In this document: positions 63,564 through 64,000 of the stretch, one piece after another
Numbering within the stretch: the stretch's first letter is position 1
Layout of the letters: each line of letters starts with the position of its first letter
Notes under the pieces: generated by a model
What the model was told of the DNA's origin: nothing
The model's input: the letters and a program-made list of their open reading frames with translations, nothing else
Databases searched by the model: none
NCBI RefSeq assembly: GCF_017897595.1
Contig: NZ_JAGKIK010000017.1
Coordinates: forward strand, 1 to 64,000
Reading direction: 5' to 3'
DNA length: 64,000 bases
Source: Aquimarina sp. U1-2
GTDB lineage: Bacteria > Bacteroidota > Bacteroidia > Flavobacteriales > Flavobacteriaceae
Program-made: the position numbers and the translations under genes

Positions 63564-64000
63564 ATGGCAAATCTGATCTTACAAAGAAGAACAAGGGCTC
63601 AAGAAAGCTCTAGTGCAATAGAACGCATGTATATCACCATGCGTCATCTTTTTAATAGAGGTTTTTATAAACCTATGGGGGTCTCAGGAGAAACACTTCG
63701 AGAAGCATTGTTAATTTTACGACCCGAGATTTATGGTTCTGTAGCTGAAGAGAAAGTAGAACTCAGCGGTTTGTTATACGTTATAGACCGTCTACCTTTT
63801 GGTATCGAAGAGTGTCGGTATATTAACTTAACAAGCGAAGAGGGGTATAAAGACTCTCATTTTAAAGTTATTGTGCCTCCAAAGCGGCGAAGAAACTGTT
63901 ACCGGATTGACGAGGAGCAAATGAATATAGAAATTACCAGGGGTCGATCAGAGATTTACGATATTCTTACGCATTTGACATTTCTTTTTATAGAATCCCA
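63564..64000 (+). CDS. DUF6909-family protein (partial, cut by window end)
   Basis: The open frame starts at ATG 63564 (MANLILQRRTRAQESSSAIE) and runs 145 codons to the window end without a stop. The sequence (AIERMYITMRHLFNRGFYKPMG, LRPEIYGSVAEEKVELSGLLYVIDRLPFGIEECRYINLTSEEGY, VIVPPKRRRNCYRIDEEQMNIEITRGRSEIYDILTHLTFLF) is what I recall for a highly conserved Bacteroidota family of unknown function, DUF6909. There is no signal peptide; it is probably cytoplasmic. The strong conservation suggests an important role that is not known. The GH3 gene is its upstream neighbour. Confidence 0.85.
   Translation, partial: MANLILQRRTRAQESSSAIERMYITMRHLFNRGFYKPMGVSGETLREALLILRPEIYGSVAEEKVELSGLLYVIDRLPFGIEECRYINLTSEEGYKDSHFKVIVPPKRRRNCYRIDEEQMNIEITRGRSEIYDILTHLTFLFIES

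Noticed and set aside
1-64000. tRNA, rRNA, tmRNA and SRP RNA genes
   Set aside because: I looked for T-loop strings and known conserved cores in the gaps and saw none; a covariance search would be needed to be sure.

Overview
The window is AT-rich DNA of a gliding-type marine Bacteroidota, most likely a member of the Flavobacteriaceae. The grounds are type IX secretion (T9SS) C-terminal sorting domains on several large exported proteins, PorP/SprF-family partners, promoter boxes of the TAnnTTTG type, weak Shine-Dalgarno sequences, and gene neighbourhoods I recall as typical of the family (DUF4175-ybeY-mnmG; pgk-mltD-DUF4837; tatA-M23 peptidase-GH3-DUF6909). The genus cannot be fixed from the sequence alone.

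Left part (1-13.7 kb): the end of an insertion sequence, a small exported protein, an SPFH/band-7 protein, gltX and an alkB-type hydroxylase lie on the minus strand. The DUF4175 protein, ybeY, mnmG, a small membrane protein, a SAM methyltransferase and an OmpH-like lipoprotein lie on the plus strand. Four near-perfect or perfect parS-type palindromes (core GTTCCACGTGGAAC) sit around mnmG, so this is probably a ParB-loading zone close to the replication origin. Two unlinked genes, at 636 and at 13124, share a conserved ~130-nt untranslated leader with a hairpin.

Surface-protein region (13.9-34.4 kb): a leucine-rich-repeat protein with a T9SS type A tail is followed by a tight ~18-kb plus-strand run. 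It holds a 681-aa type B cargo, a PorP/SprF barrel fused to a long repetitive coiled coil and two SPOR-like domains, a 3797-aa SprB-like adhesin, and a plain PorP/SprF protein. These form two cargo-plus-partner pairs, probably for gliding or adhesion.

Middle (34.5-50.5 kb): a CapK-like adenylating enzyme and an ATP-grasp ligase overlap tail to tail, followed by a small DoxX-like membrane protein and holB. Next is an Rhs/polymorphic-toxin locus: an Rhs protein ending in a papain/C39-like cysteine protease domain, two exported proteins that share a DY-x7-NHPTY motif (candidate immunity or accessory proteins), two lipoproteins, and a second Rhs/SpvB-like protein.

Right part (50.6-64 kb): pgk, a YefM/YoeB toxin-antitoxin pair with a 12-bp-phased TGTACA operator, the MltD-like transglycosylase, a DUF4837 lipoprotein, a cyclase-family hydrolase, an AbiE-like pair (HTH-DUF6922 fusion plus AbiEii nucleotidyltransferase), tex, tatA, an M23 peptidase, a GH3-family protein and a DUF6909 gene cut by the window end.

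The most interesting undescribed element is a family of four miniature transposon-like sequences (3695, 34505, 50288 and 60806). They come in two size classes (253 and 167-168 bp), with ~19-bp inverted ends and 5-bp TTNAA-type flanking direct repeats. Two of them sit exactly at the 3' ends of genes.
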